DNA of 64,000 nt from an uncultured Bacteroidia bacterium (GTDB lineage Bacteria; Bacteroidota; Bacteroidia; Bacteroidales; F082). Location of the stretch: contig CACYHP010000001.1 in NCBI GenBank assembly GCA_902774295.1, forward strand, positions 620,001-684,000, given 5' to 3'. Shown here piece by piece: positions 43,262 through 52,592 of this stretch. The notes below the pieces were generated by a model that worked only from the letters and a program-made list of their open reading frames with translations, ran no database searches and was not told the origin of the DNA. Numbering within the stretch: the first letter of the stretch is position 1; every line of letters starts with the position of its first letter. A program made the translations under genes and the position numbers.

Positions 43262-46180
43262 ATGAAAAGAATAACTTACTTAATTGCTATTGCATTTTTG
43301 CTAGTGTCATGCGGTAAAGAAGAGCCGCAAAACGTTGTAGATTATGTAGATACGTTTATCGGAACAGGTGGTCACGGACACACATATCCTGGAGCTACGG
43401 CGCCATTCGGAATGGTGCAACTCAGTCCGGATACCAGAATGGATGACTGGGATGGATGTTCAGGCTATCATATCTCCGATGATCATATCCTTGGATTTAG
43501 CCATACGCATCTGAGCGGAACAGGCTGCAACGACTACGGCGACTTCCGTTTTATGCCAATAGTTGGTGAAAAGCATTATAAATCAGACGATTACCGTTCG
43601 GCTTTCCGTCATGAGACAGAGGTGGCACGTCCAGGTTATTACAGCGTGGTTTTGGACGACTATAATATTAAGGTGGAACTTGCTGCTGGAGTTCGTGCCG
43701 CGATGCATCGCTATACTTTCCCTCAAGGCACAAACGCCACTGTAATCCTCGATCTGAAGGAGTCGACGCTGTCGGCAGAGAAGATTTACGAGGCATGGGC
43801 AAAAGTTGAAAACGACAACGCCATCAGCGGTTTCCGTCGCTCTGGCTATTGGGCGAGAGACCAGTATATTTATTTCTACGCTGAATTTTCTAAACCTATA
43901 AAAGGTCAAGAGAAGAATGAGGAAGGTCTCGTCTATGCCTTTGATTTTGATAACGATGGCGAGCCTCTCGTGATGCGAATCGGTATTTCGGCAGTCGATG
44001 TGGAAGGCGCAAAGAAAAACCTTGAATCGGAAATCACAGACTTCGACTTGGAGGCTTTGGCAGCAAAAACATATAACTCATGGAATGAAGAGTTGAACCG
44101 TATAGTGGTTAACAGCGTTAACGAAAAAGATAAAAAGGTTTTCTACACCGCTCTGTATCACTCATTTATAGTTCCAAATCTTTATTCTGACGTCGATGGA
44201 CGTTATCGTGCCCATGACCTGAAAGTGCATCAGTCGGATCGTCCGAGATATACTGTTTTCTCACAATGGGACACATTCCGCACCGAGAATCCTCTGCTCG
44301 ACATGGTGCAGACCGAGCGCGCTGTGGATATCATCAACACATTCATTGACAATTACGAGACTGGCGGACTGCTTCCGACATGGGAACTCGCTGCCAATGA
44401 GACGCATTGTATGATAGGCTATCACTCAATTCCTGTCATTGCCGACGCTTATATCAATGGTGTCAAGGGTTTTGATGCCGAGAAAGCCTTGAATGCTATG
44501 GTTACGAGAGCAAATGAGGATATGTGGGGTCTTGAATTTTACAAAAAATACGGTTATATCCCAGCTGACATGGCAGGCGAATCAGTCTCAACGACTCTTG
44601 AATATGCCTACGACGACTGGTGTATCGCGAGAATGGCAGAGAAGATGGGCAAAGACGACATCGCTGCCGAGTTTTATCAACGTGCCCAATATTACAAGAA
44701 TCTGTATGATCCTGAGACAAAGTTCTTCCGTGGACGCAAAAACGGTGGTTTTGTTTCACCATTCGATCCTCGTCAGGTCAATTTCATGCTGACAGAAGCT
44801 AATACTTGGCAGTATAACTTCTTTGTGCCTCAAGATGTTAACACTCACATCGACATGATGGGCGGCAAGGAAGAATATGAAAATATGCTGAGCCAGCTGT
44901 TCAATACATCATCAGGTCTTACTGGACGCGAACAGGTTGATATTACAGGTCTTATCGGTCAGTATGCACACGGCAACGAGCCTTCACATCACATGGCTTA
45001 TCTGTTCAATTTCGTTGGAAAACCTGTTAAAACACAGAAGATCGTCAACCAAATCATGAATGAGCTTTACACCGACCAGCCTGATGGTCTCTGCGGTAAC
45101 GAGGACTGCGGTCAGATGTCGGCTTGGTACGTGATGAGCGCAATGGGATTCTATCCTGTGACACCTGCAAGCGGCATGTTCATCATTGGTGTGCCTCATT
45201 TCGAAGAGATGACGATAAACTTTGAGAATGGTAAGAAATTCAAGGTGATTGCTAAGAATCTCTCGAGAGAGAACAGATATATCGAATCTGTAAAACTTAA
45301 CGGCAAGAAATTGAATCGCAGCTATTTGTATTGCGACGAGGTGTTGAAAGGCGGAAAGCTTGAATTTACTATGACTAACGACCGCAACACCACCTGGGCT
45401 ACCGATGAGAAAGACTGCCCGGTGATGCGCATCGACAGAAATTTGATAGTGACGACGCCAATTATCAATGTTGACAAGTATGTTTTCTACGACAGCTTGA
45501 TGGTTAGCATCACACATCCTGACAAAAATGCTATGATTTACTATTCTTTCGACACTTCAGACCCGTCGGCCGGCACTGTTCGCAGCGCTTCGGAATACAC
45601 AGGACCGTTTGTCATCAAAGCCACTACCGAAGTCAACGCTGTGGCGGTTGTCGAATGCGGTGAAGAGCAGTCATGCGTGTCGACAGTGGCATCAGGCTCA
45701 TTCAAGAAAATCAAGGAAGGACGTAAAATCAAGATAAAACATCCATACAGCAACCAATATGAGGCGGGTGGTAACATCGCTCTCATCGACTTGCAGCGTG
45801 GCAACGACAATTTCCGCGTCGGAATGTGGCAGGGCTACTATGGCGTGGATATCGACGTGACCATCGATTTGGGTGAGAAGACAGATATCAACCGTCTTGC
45901 CGGAAGCTTCCTGCAGGATCAGAAATCATGGATTTTCATGCCTGAGAAGGTAGAGTTCTTCGTGTCAAACGACGGCAAGAACTTCAAGTCGGTAGGTGTT
46001 GTTGAGAATGAGATCGACCAAGAAGCTGAAGACGCTGTCATTCAGGAACTTGATATAAGAAAGAAACTGAGTGCCCGCTATGTCCGCATGGTCGCGACAA
46101 ACCCAGGTCTCTGCCCAGACTGGCATGTGGGAGCTGGCGAGAAATCGTGGCTGTTCTGCGACGAAGTCGTCATTGAATAG
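43262..46180 (+). CDS. GH92 alpha-1,2-mannosidase lipoprotein
   Basis: 972 residues from the ATG at 43262; the longer frame from 43208 precedes a plain lipoprotein signal and was rejected. Lipobox FLLVSC (Cys16). GH92 signature at the start of the mature protein: VDTFIGTGGHGHTYPGATAP and FGMVQLSPD, then GFSHTHLSGTGC, and in the catalytic domain WELAANETHCMIGYHS and GNEDCGQMSAWYVMSAMGFY. These enzymes are calcium-dependent exo-mannosidases acting on N-glycans or yeast mannan. After the catalytic domain come a chitobiase-like beta domain (about 745-810) and an F5/8-type (CBM32-like) domain to the end. The gene is convergent with the receptor gene, two bases apart. Confidence 0.93.
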   Translation: MKRITYLIAIAFLLVSCGKEEPQNVVDYVDTFIGTGGHGHTYPGATAPFGMVQLSPDTRMDDWDGCSGYHISDDHILGFSHTHLSGTGCNDYGDFRFMPIVGEKHYKSDDYRSAFRHETEVARPGYYSVVLDDYNIKVELAAGVRAAMHRYTFPQGTNATVILDLKESTLSAEKIYEAWAKVENDNAISGFRRSGYWARDQYIYFYAEFSKPIKGQEKNEEGLVYAFDFDNDGEPLVMRIGISAVDVEGAKKNLESEITDFDLEALAAKTYNSWNEELNRIVVNSVNEKDKKVFYTALYHSFIVPNLYSDVDGRYRAHDLKVHQSDRPRYTVFSQWDTFRTENPLLDMVQTERAVDIINTFIDNYETGGLLPTWELAANETHCMIGYHSIPVIADAYINGVKGFDAEKALNAMVTRANEDMWGLEFYKKYGYIPADMAGESVSTTLEYAYDDWCIARMAEKMGKDDIAAEFYQRAQYYKNLYDPETKFFRGRKNGGFVSPFDPRQVNFMLTEANTWQYNFFVPQDVNTHIDMMGGKEEYENMLSQLFNTSSGLTGREQVDITGLIGQYAHGNEPSHHMAYLFNFVGKPVKTQKIVNQIMNELYTDQPDGLCGNEDCGQMSAWYVMSAMGFYPVTPASGMFIIGVPHFEEMTINFENGKKFKVIAKNLSRENRYIESVKLNGKKLNRSYLYCDEVLKGGKLEFTMTNDRNTTWATDEKDCPVMRIDRNLIVTTPIINVDKYVFYDSLMVSITHPDKNAMIYYSFDTSDPSAGTVRSASEYTGPFVIKATTEVNAVAVVECGEEQSCVSTVASGSFKKIKEGRKIKIKHPYSNQYEAGGNIALIDLQRGNDNFRVGMWQGYYGVDIDVTIDLGEKTDINRLAGSFLQDQKSWIFMPEKVEFFVSNDGKNFKSVGVVENEIDQEAEDAVIQELDIRKKLSARYVRMVATNPGLCPDWHVGAGEKSWLFCDEVVIE

Positions 46181-46182
46181 TT

Positions 46183-48711
46183 TTAATCCTCGTCTCCGTC
46201 GTCACCGTCATCGCGAGAAGGCTCTTCTTCACGTTGTTTCTTCACCTGCTGGTTGATGCGGTAGTTGAAGTTGAGCGTGATGGTGGTCTTGCTCCAGGAG
46301 CCTTTGCTATATTGCCAGAAGTTGCTGCCCCATGACTCGCCACCGTGTGAGTGGGTGCCGAAGATGTCTTTGAGATTCAACGAGACTGTGCCTTTGCCTT
46401 TGAGCACGTCGCGTGAGGCGGCAAAGTCGAACCAGTAATGTGCTTCACGATAGCCAAGAGGTTCGTCGCGAGGGGTCGAGAAATGCCCTGTAAGCTGCAT
46501 GTTACAGATATTCTTTAATTCGAATTTCGTAACAAAACGACCGTACATATTGTATGAGTCGGTGGTGTAATGGCTTGTTATTCCGGTCGTCGTAGAGGTG
46601 TAGTCGCCCACCACTGATGACCTGAAAATATTGATATTTCCGTTGAGGCTCCACCATTTGAAAATCTTCACCGAGCCAACAAGTTCAAGGCCGTAATCAT
46701 CGGCAATGCCGAAGTTGTGCGGCATTCCGACAGAGATATCGCCTGTCACTTCGGTGAAATAACGTATCACGTCGGTGTTGTGGCGGTAGTAACCGGTGAG
46801 GTTGAAGTTGCCGCCTTCCCAGAATTTTAAAAACGAAAGCTCGTAACTGTCAGTATATACTGGCTTCAGATCAGGATTACCTACGCGGAAGTTACGGTCG
46901 TCGTTGAAAGAGCGGTAAGGTGCCATCTGCCAGTATCCCGGTCGGCGGATGCGGCGCGAGTAGCTGACTTGCAACTGGTTGCTCTCGGTCAGTTTGAAGT
47001 TGATATGGCCGCTTGGGAACAAGTCATTGTAGTTTTGAGTGTGTTTGCCGTCGGGTTTGTTTTTGTAGTTCGCCATGGTATAGGTGTACTCGTAGCGCGC
47101 GCCGACGAGGAAAGAGAAGAGTCCTACCTCAGTGCCGTAGCTCGCATAGAGAGCCGCGACCTGCTGGTTGTAATCGAAATTATGGCAGTAGTCGGTGAGA
47201 TATTCGCCGTTTTGCATCACGATGGCGTCGTTGCTCGGCATTCCGTTGGTGTATTTAGCACCCGCCTCGATGCTGTGCAGGCCGAGATGATATGCAAAAT
47301 CGACCAGTCCCTGGAAACGGCGGTGCGTCTCGGTGGTTTTGGTGTATTGGCGTATCACGGAAGTGTCGATAACGATGTCGTTGTCCATGTCTTCCTGCGA
47401 AGCGTAATGTCTGTCGTAGATGTCCGACCATTCGTTATTCTGATTCTGGAAATAACGCATTGAAGCCTTGAGGTAGTTGTCTTTTGTGATGAAATACTTG
47501 TCGTAATCGAGGGTAAACTCATTCATCGGGCGGTTGTTGTGCCAGTCTTCGGAACGTTTTTTGTATTGCGGGTCGCCGCCAAATGGGAATTTATCGATGT
47601 AAGTCACGGTAGGGGTGTTGTGGCCTTCGCCTTGGCGGTACATCGCTGAAAATGAGATGATATCGTCGTCGGTGATATAGTAATCGAGGCCGCCTCGGAT
47701 GGTGTTGCCTTGCATGTGGCGCTGGCGGATAGTGGTCTGTTCGGAGATCTGGGTGGCGTCGTCATGGTTTTTCAGTGACGGATCGTAAGGGATGCCGCCG
47801 TTGTAATACTCGGTTTTGGTATATCCGTCGCTGATGTCGTCACGATAGTTGAAGTTGTAGCTCGCGAAGAAGTTGAAGCGTTTCAGGCGGTAGTTGAGGT
47901 TTGTTCCGATACCTGCCTGGAACGGGAACGGGCTCGGTTGTGCCTTGCCCCATTCGAACGGGAAGCCGCCGCGCACGTCGACGCTTCCGTTGAAGCCTTT
48001 GCGTTTGTCTTTTTTCAAGACGATATTGATGATTCCGGCGCTTCCTTCGGCATCGTATCTCACCGAAGGGTTGGTCACCACCTCGATGCGTTCTATCATG
48101 TCGGCCTGCAGGTTGCGCAAGGCGTCTTGTGTGCTCAATCCGATGAGACCTGAGACCTTGCCATCGACGAGAATCTGCACTCCGTCGTCGCCGCGCAGGC
48201 TCACGTTTCCTTCAACGTCCACGGTGACTGACGGGATGTTTTCCAGCACCTCGATAGCGTTGCCTGCCGTGCTTGAAAGGTCCTTTCCGACGTTGAAAAC
48301 ACGTTTGTCGAGAGTCATCGACATGGTGCTTTTTTCGGCTATGACCTCCACCTCATCGAGAAGTGCGGCGTCAGGGAAGAGGTTTATCTTTCCGAGATTG
48401 ACGTCTCCAGTATCTTTTTTAACCGTGACATTCAGTGTTTTCGTTTGATAGCCAATGAATTGTATCGTCAGATAATATCTGCCTTCACCGGCTTCAAGAT
48501 TAAAAATGCCAAGTGCATTTGTGATGATTCCTGCAACAAATGTGGAGTCGGCACGGTTGAAAAGGCTTACGGTAGCATATTCCAAAGCCTCGCCGGTGTC
48601 ATTGTCGACGACTTTTCCTGTTATGTTGAATGGTTTCGCTGTATCTGCTAATACATTTAATGACAAAAATATAGCAAATACCAAAGTGATAAGGGTAATT
48701 ACTCTTTTCAT
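46183..48711 (-). CDS. TonB-dependent receptor-like outer membrane protein with carboxypeptidase-like N-domain
   Basis: 842 residues from the ATG at 48711; an in-frame TTG at 48735 is part of the -7 element. Signal peptide (RVITLITLVFAIFLSLNVLA). Residues about 28-115 form a carboxypeptidase-regulatory-like domain (FNITGKVVDNDTGEALEYAT), then a plug domain (EVLENIPSVTVDVEGNVSLR, GDDGVQILVDGK, RIEVVTNPSVRYDAEGSAGI) and a 22-strand-type barrel (outer membrane beta-barrel family 3). The C-terminus adds a short acidic and basic tail (KKQREEEPSRDDGDDGDED) after the last strand, which is unusual for a barrel. The substrate is unknown. It lies next to a GH92 mannosidase gene, but convergently. Confidence 0.88.
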   Translation of the reverse strand: MKRVITLITLVFAIFLSLNVLADTAKPFNITGKVVDNDTGEALEYATVSLFNRADSTFVAGIITNALGIFNLEAGEGRYYLTIQFIGYQTKTLNVTVKKDTGDVNLGKINLFPDAALLDEVEVIAEKSTMSMTLDKRVFNVGKDLSSTAGNAIEVLENIPSVTVDVEGNVSLRGDDGVQILVDGKVSGLIGLSTQDALRNLQADMIERIEVVTNPSVRYDAEGSAGIINIVLKKDKRKGFNGSVDVRGGFPFEWGKAQPSPFPFQAGIGTNLNYRLKRFNFFASYNFNYRDDISDGYTKTEYYNGGIPYDPSLKNHDDATQISEQTTIRQRHMQGNTIRGGLDYYITDDDIISFSAMYRQGEGHNTPTVTYIDKFPFGGDPQYKKRSEDWHNNRPMNEFTLDYDKYFITKDNYLKASMRYFQNQNNEWSDIYDRHYASQEDMDNDIVIDTSVIRQYTKTTETHRRFQGLVDFAYHLGLHSIEAGAKYTNGMPSNDAIVMQNGEYLTDYCHNFDYNQQVAALYASYGTEVGLFSFLVGARYEYTYTMANYKNKPDGKHTQNYNDLFPSGHINFKLTESNQLQVSYSRRIRRPGYWQMAPYRSFNDDRNFRVGNPDLKPVYTDSYELSFLKFWEGGNFNLTGYYRHNTDVIRYFTEVTGDISVGMPHNFGIADDYGLELVGSVKIFKWWSLNGNINIFRSSVVGDYTSTTTGITSHYTTDSYNMYGRFVTKFELKNICNMQLTGHFSTPRDEPLGYREAHYWFDFAASRDVLKGKGTVSLNLKDIFGTHSHGGESWGSNFWQYSKGSWSKTTITLNFNYRINQQVKKQREEEPSRDDGDDGDED

Positions 48712-48732
48712 TAATAACTCGTTTTCAGCCTG

Positions 48733-48740
48733 CAAAGATA
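48733..48740 (-). promoter_or_regulatory. -7 element of the receptor gene
   Basis: TATCTTTG on the minus strand. It contains the TTG that makes the frame look longer and so fixes the receptor start at 48711. Confidence 0.68.
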
Positions 48741-48997
48741 ATACAATTTTTATAGTGGAATATATTTTTAAAAAAATAATTTAAATATGTGAAAATCGCA
48801 TTGAAAAACACACATTTAATGGTGTTTTGGGAAATTTGGCGTAAAATTGCTAAAAATTTTTTTGCAAAAAGCGTAAAAAGTTGATGGAAATTCGATTTTT
48901 TATCATAAAAAATAGCATTTTAGACAACGAAAATAATCATTTAAAACATTGATAATCAATGATAAATAAAAATTTTTAAAATATTTCAAAAAAAATG

Positions 48998-49027
48998 TTG
49001 AATAGTGGAAAATTATAAGTACTTTTG
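48998..49027 (+). promoter_or_regulatory. Promoter of yitT-like gene
   Basis: TTG (48998-49000) and TACTTTTG (49020-49027) with a 19-base gap match the -33/-7 pair. The ATG follows at 49064. Confidence 0.72.
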
Positions 49028-49063
49028 CACTCCGAAACAGGTGATTAACAGTTAAAATTTACA

Positions 49064-50083
49064 ATGATTAGTGCAAAAGAAATATGGAATTATGTAGCAA
49101 CCAAGAAGTTCTGGGTTGAGTTCCTTATTATGACATTTGGCATGATTTTAACAGCCATCTGTGTTCACTATTTCTTAGTTCCAAGCAAGCTCATCATCGG
49201 TACAATCTCCGGTCTTTCAATCGTTTTGGCGACAGTGTCGGAGTCATTGTTCGGTGTGCATCTCGAGGTGTCAGTGATGATTTTCGTCATCAACGCCATC
49301 TTGCTTGTTTTGGCTTACTTTTTAATCGGAAAAGAGTTCGGTATCAAGACAGTTTACACAGCTTTGATATTAGGACCTTTCACAGCGTTGTTTGAGAAGT
49401 ACTTACCATATCAGATGGTTATTACCAGGTTGTATGGTGAAAAGAGTGCCTTCTTCGACGCAACAGCAGCAAGCGGCTGGTCACCAGTGGCAGTTAAGGA
49501 AGGTATCTCATCGTTGATGGGCGATCCTTGGTTTGACCTTGTCTGCTTCGTGCTTATCCTCAGTTTTGCTCAAGCAACCTTGTTCAAGATCAATGCTTCG
49601 ACAGGTGGTTTGGACATCCTTGCAAAGATTGTCAACAAGTACTTACACTTCGACATCGGAGCATCAGTGACAGTGGCAGGCACAATTATCTGTTTGACAG
49701 CTTTCGCTATTAACCCATTCAACATTGTGGTAATCGGTTTGATTGGTACATGGATCAACGGTATTGTGGTCGATTACTTCACAGCGGGTTTGAACAACAG
49801 AAAACGTGTCTGCATCATCAGTCCACAGTACAAACACATCCAGGACTTCATCATCAATGAGCTTCAGCGTGGTGTTACAATGTACGATGTGACTGGCGGT
49901 TACAGCAATCAGAAGAAGGTCGAACTCGAAGCCCTTCTCACCAAAGACGAATTCGCCAAGTTGATGAATCACATCAACGTCAACGATATAAACGCGTTCA
50001 TTACGGCCGGCAACGTCAGCGAGGTTTACGGTCTGTGGGCGAGTAACAAGAAAAAAACAAAGCAAGAGAGAGTAAAGCTTTGA
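49064..50083 (+). CDS. YitT family membrane protein
   Basis: 339 residues. Five or six transmembrane helices (about 20-45, 55-80, 85-110, 155-180, 205-235) with the YitT pattern YFLVPSKLIIGTISGLSIVL and STGGLDILAKIVNKY, followed by a cytoplasmic DUF2179 domain (RVCIISPQYKHIQDFIINEL, RGVTMYDVTGGYSNQKKVEL). The function is not established; transport of a small molecule has been suggested for the family. Most Bacteroidota genomes carry it. Terminator at 50118-50154. Confidence 0.9.
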   Translation: MISAKEIWNYVATKKFWVEFLIMTFGMILTAICVHYFLVPSKLIIGTISGLSIVLATVSESLFGVHLEVSVMIFVINAILLVLAYFLIGKEFGIKTVYTALILGPFTALFEKYLPYQMVITRLYGEKSAFFDATAASGWSPVAVKEGISSLMGDPWFDLVCFVLILSFAQATLFKINASTGGLDILAKIVNKYLHFDIGASVTVAGTIICLTAFAINPFNIVVIGLIGTWINGIVVDYFTAGLNNRKRVCIISPQYKHIQDFIINELQRGVTMYDVTGGYSNQKKVELEALLTKDEFAKLMNHINVNDINAFITAGNVSEVYGLWASNKKKTKQERVKL

Positions 50084-50117
50084 TTTTCATAGGATTAAGT
50101 TTTAAATGGTTAATTTG

Positions 50118-50154
50118 GAAACGGCTTCCCTCCCCAGGAAGCTGTTTCTTTTTT
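50118..50154 (+). terminator. Terminator of yitT
   Basis: GAAACGGCTTCC (50118-50129) pairs with GGAAGCTGTTTC (50137-50148), with one G-T pair, followed by six T. Confidence 0.9.
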
Positions 50155-50233
50155 ATGAGGTCTGATGTTTTTGGGGGGTCGCCTGACGGCTCAAAATCTT
50201 AAAAAAATTTAATTAAAAATCTAAAAAAAATAG

Positions 50234-50302
50234 TTCTTCCTCAAAAATTCTTACTTAGAAATTCTTCCTTAGAAAATCTTCCATAGAAATTCTTCCTCAA
50301 AA
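50234..50302. repeat. Tandem repeat, ~14-base unit, five copies
   Basis: Units of the type TTCTTCCTTAGAAA, 13-15 bases each, with one to three changes per unit. Fourteen is twice the period of the other arrays in the window. Confidence 0.78.
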
Positions 50303-50320
50303 TTTCTTTGATTAGATTTG

Positions 50321-50389
50321 TTTTAAGATTCTGTTTAATGATTTTTTAAGATTTCTGTCCGAGGGACATCCTAAAAAGAAAACCCTTGG
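50321..50389. repeat. 69-base direct repeat, copy A
   Basis: Begins TTTTAAGATTCTGTTTAATG and ends CCCTTGG, with an internal hairpin TGTCC-GAG-GGACA. Copy B is at 50398-50466. Confidence 0.88.
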
Positions 50390-50397
50390 AAGAATAG

Positions 50398-50466
50398 TTT
50401 TAAGATTTTGTTTAATGATTTTTTTAGATTTCTGTCCGAAGGACATCCTAAAATAAAGATCCTTGG
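50398..50466. repeat. 69-base direct repeat, copy B, overlapping the end of ruvB
   Basis: Begins TTTTAAGATTTTGTTTAATG and ends TCCTTGG. It contains the last six or so codons and the stop codon of ruvB. Confidence 0.88.
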
Positions 50467-51470
50467 TCGGCGCCTTTGAAGAGCCCGAGATGTTTGTAGG
50501 CGAGGTCGGTGGCGACGCGTCCGCGCGGTGTGCGCATGAGATAGCCTTCCTGGATGAGGAACGGCTCGCAGACCTCCTCGATGGTGCCCGCTTCTTCTCC
50601 GACGGCTGTGGCGATGGTGTTGACGCCCACAGGTCCGCCCTTGAATTTCTCGATGATAGTAAGCAGGATGCGGTTATCCATGTCGTCGAGGCCGTGTTGG
50701 TCGACGTTGAGGGCTTTCAAACCTATTTTTGCGATGTCGATGGTGATTCTGCCGTCGCCTTTGATTTGTGCGAAGTCACGGACGCGGCGCAACAACAAGT
50801 TGGCGATACGAGGGGTGCCGCGGCTACGTCTGGCTATTTCGAAGGCGGCCTCATCGTCAATCGGGACTTTCAGAATCGACGCTGAGCGTTTTATGATGTT
50901 GGAAAGCGTTTTTGAATCGTAGTATTCGAGGCGCATGTTGATTCCGAAACGTGAGCGCAGAGGCGCTGTGAGCAGTCCGGAACGTGTGGTGGCGCCAATC
51001 AGAGTGAACGGGTTGAGCTGGATCTGCACGCTGCGGGCGTTAGGACCAGTCTCAATCATGATATCGATGCGAAAATCCTCCATGGCGGAGTAGAGATACT
51101 CCTCCACGACAGGGCTTAGGCGGTGAATCTCGTCGATAAACAGCACATCGTTTTTCTCGAGGCTCGTGAGCAACCCGGCGAGGTTTCCTGGCTTGTCGAG
51201 CACAGGACCCGAAGTCATCTTCATATTCACGCCGAGCTCATTGGCGATGATGTGCGACAAGGTGGTCTTGCCCAGTCCTGGAGGTCCGTGTAGCAACACA
51301 TGGTCAAGCGACTCGCCGCGCTGGGCAGCCGCCTGCACAAAAACCCTGAGATTTGCCACAACCTGCTCCTGTCCGGCAAAACTGGCGAAAGCGTCAGGTC
51401 GCAAAACCTGCTCGATTTCTTTCTCAGCCTTGCTCATCGAAGTGCCGTATGCGTCGAGATTTTCATTCAT
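50448..51470 (-). CDS. ruvB: Holliday junction branch migration ATPase RuvB
   Basis: 340 residues. A hexameric AAA+ motor that drives branch migration with RuvA. Walker [12 protein letters not shown] (about 64-74), Walker [13 protein letters not shown], sensor 1 GATTRSGLL, arginine-rich [19 protein letters not shown], and a C-terminal winged helix ([17 protein letters not shown]). Its last codons lie in copy B of a 69-base direct repeat. Confidence 0.97.
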   Translation of the reverse strand: MNENLDAYGTSMSKAEKEIEQVLRPDAFASFAGQEQVVANLRVFVQAAAQRGESLDHVLLHGPPGLGKTTLSHIIANELGVNMKMTSGPVLDKPGNLAGLLTSLEKNDVLFIDEIHRLSPVVEEYLYSAMEDFRIDIMIETGPNARSVQIQLNPFTLIGATTRSGLLTAPLRSRFGINMRLEYYDSKTLSNIIKRSASILKVPIDDEAAFEIARRSRGTPRIANLLLRRVRDFAQIKGDGRITIDIAKIGLKALNVDQHGLDDMDNRILLTIIEKFKGGPVGVNTIATAVGEEAGTIEEVCEPFLIQEGYLMRTPRGRVATDLAYKHLGLFKGADQGSLF

Positions 51471-51486
51471 ATCTAAAAATTATTCA

Positions 51487-51494
51487 CAAAATTA
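51487..51494 (-). promoter_or_regulatory. -7 element of ruvB
   Basis: TAATTTTG on the minus strand, 17 bases before the ruvB ATG at 51470. Confidence 0.65.
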
Positions 51495-51552
51495 CAAAAA
51501 ATCGCATACTAATTTGAAAAGTTTTGCGTAATTTTACAAAAAATTTTGTGTT

Positions 51553-52119
51553 TTGAAGAAGAAATTTTTGTTTTTTATCATAACATGCTTATTATCAATA
51601 AGTTGTGTCGCACAAAAGGGCGTTTTGATTTTAAATCAAAGCACTAAAATTGACACTTTGATATGGAAACAGCGTCAGATTCATGTCAATGACAGCACCA
51701 TTGACGGCTTCAGAGTGCAGATTTTTATGGAGCTCGGCAACGATGCGCTGCGTCATGCCGACAGTGTGAAGGAAGTGTTTTCGACAAAATATCCGGATGT
51801 CCCGATATATCTGATATTCGGACAGCCGTATTACCGCTTGCGTATTGGCGATTTCCGTACACGTCTTGAGGCGGAGCACATGTATCAGAGGGTGAAGAAA
51901 AAATATAAAAACGCCTTCGTGACAGCCGACAGAATTAATATGCCGTATATAGCACTTTGCTCAAATGTCATTGATTGGAGCGCCATCAAAAAAGCAGAGG
52001 TCAAAGAGAAAGTGTTTGTGGAAGAAGATATTTATGTCATTGATACTCTGTTGCTTGATAGTCTGATGTACAATGATTCCATCAATGCTATTGACGATGA
52101 CATTTTTTATGATGAATAA
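51553..52119 (+). CDS. SPOR domain-like exported protein
   Basis: 188 residues. Start is TTG at 51553; no ATG would keep the signal peptide (KKKFLFFIITCLLSISCVA), which may also be a lipoprotein signal (Cys18 after LSIS). Residues about 50-130 resemble a SPOR domain (GFRVQIFMELGNDALRHADS, YLIFGQPYYRLRIGDFRTRL, EAEHMYQRVKKKYKNAF), which binds denuded septal peptidoglycan. The acidic C-terminal tail is of unknown role. It may form an operon with the two small genes downstream (11- and 18-base gaps). Confidence 0.82.
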   Translation: MKKKFLFFIITCLLSISCVAQKGVLILNQSTKIDTLIWKQRQIHVNDSTIDGFRVQIFMELGNDALRHADSVKEVFSTKYPDVPIYLIFGQPYYRLRIGDFRTRLEAEHMYQRVKKKYKNAFVTADRINMPYIALCSNVIDWSAIKKAEVKEKVFVEEDIYVIDTLLLDSLMYNDSINAIDDDIFYDE

Positions 52120-52130
52120 AATCATATTTT

Positions 52131-52592
52131 ATGGAAGATGATGATTTAAAGAAACAGATAGACGAGCTTTTCAGGCTTTTCAGGAAGGTGATGGAGAAAT
52201 ATCCGCCTGATGACGTGCCTGGAATGGATAAGGCGCAGATGGAACAGCTGAAGGCGTATCTCACTCAGTATGACTCGATTAAGGATCAGTTTTCGGTTGA
52301 GATGTTTGGCATGATGGACAATGGAATGGCTCGTCAGTTCATATCGATGCTGACAAACAAACTCAGAGAGCAACTTGGCGAGGATGCCGACATCGACGAT
52401 GAACCTGAAGATCATATTAAAGAGGTGGAAATCAAAGAGAAAGCGTTCGAATCGCTGCAGACAGGCGAGAACTATCAGACCCTCATTGACGCCATCGACG
52501 CCCAGCTGAAAAACCCAGACCTGACTGATGAAGAGATGGATAGTTTGCTGGATAAAAGACAGAAATTGAAGTTTAATAGTTTAAAAGCTTAA
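52131..52592 (+). CDS. Small acidic helical protein of unknown function
   Basis: 153 residues, cytoplasmic by sequence, rich in Glu, Asp, Lys and Met, probably all helical with coiled-coil stretches (LKKQIDELFRLFRKVMEKYP). I do not recognise a family. The C-terminal residues (KFNSLKA) are encoded by an array of four 8-base units (52570-52601) that includes the stop codon, so they are likely repeat-derived. It lies between the genes for a SPOR protein and a small outer membrane barrel. Confidence 0.72.
   Translation: MEDDDLKKQIDELFRLFRKVMEKYPPDDVPGMDKAQMEQLKAYLTQYDSIKDQFSVEMFGMMDNGMARQFISMLTNKLREQLGEDADIDDEPEDHIKEVEIKEKAFESLQTGENYQTLIDAIDAQLKNPDLTDEEMDSLLDKRQKLKFNSLKA

Larger units (their letters stand above)
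48712..49063. other. AT-rich divergent intergenic region, receptor and yitT
   Basis: 352 bases with no gene. It holds the receptor -7 element (48733-48740, minus) and the YitT promoter (48998-49027, plus). A 15-base palindrome CATTGAT-A-ATCAATG at 48947-48961 could be an operator. Confidence 0.65.
50084..50447. other. Repeat-rich intergenic region between yitT and ruvB
   Basis: 364 bases with no gene. It contains a terminator (50118-50154), an AT-rich stretch, a ~14-base tandem repeat (50234-50302) and a 69-base direct repeat whose second copy runs into the 3' end of ruvB. Confidence 0.8.

Noticed and set aside
48712..49063. Replication origin
   Set aside because: AT-rich with a palindrome, but no DnaA boxes (TTATCCACA type) and no dnaA, dnaN or gidA nearby.
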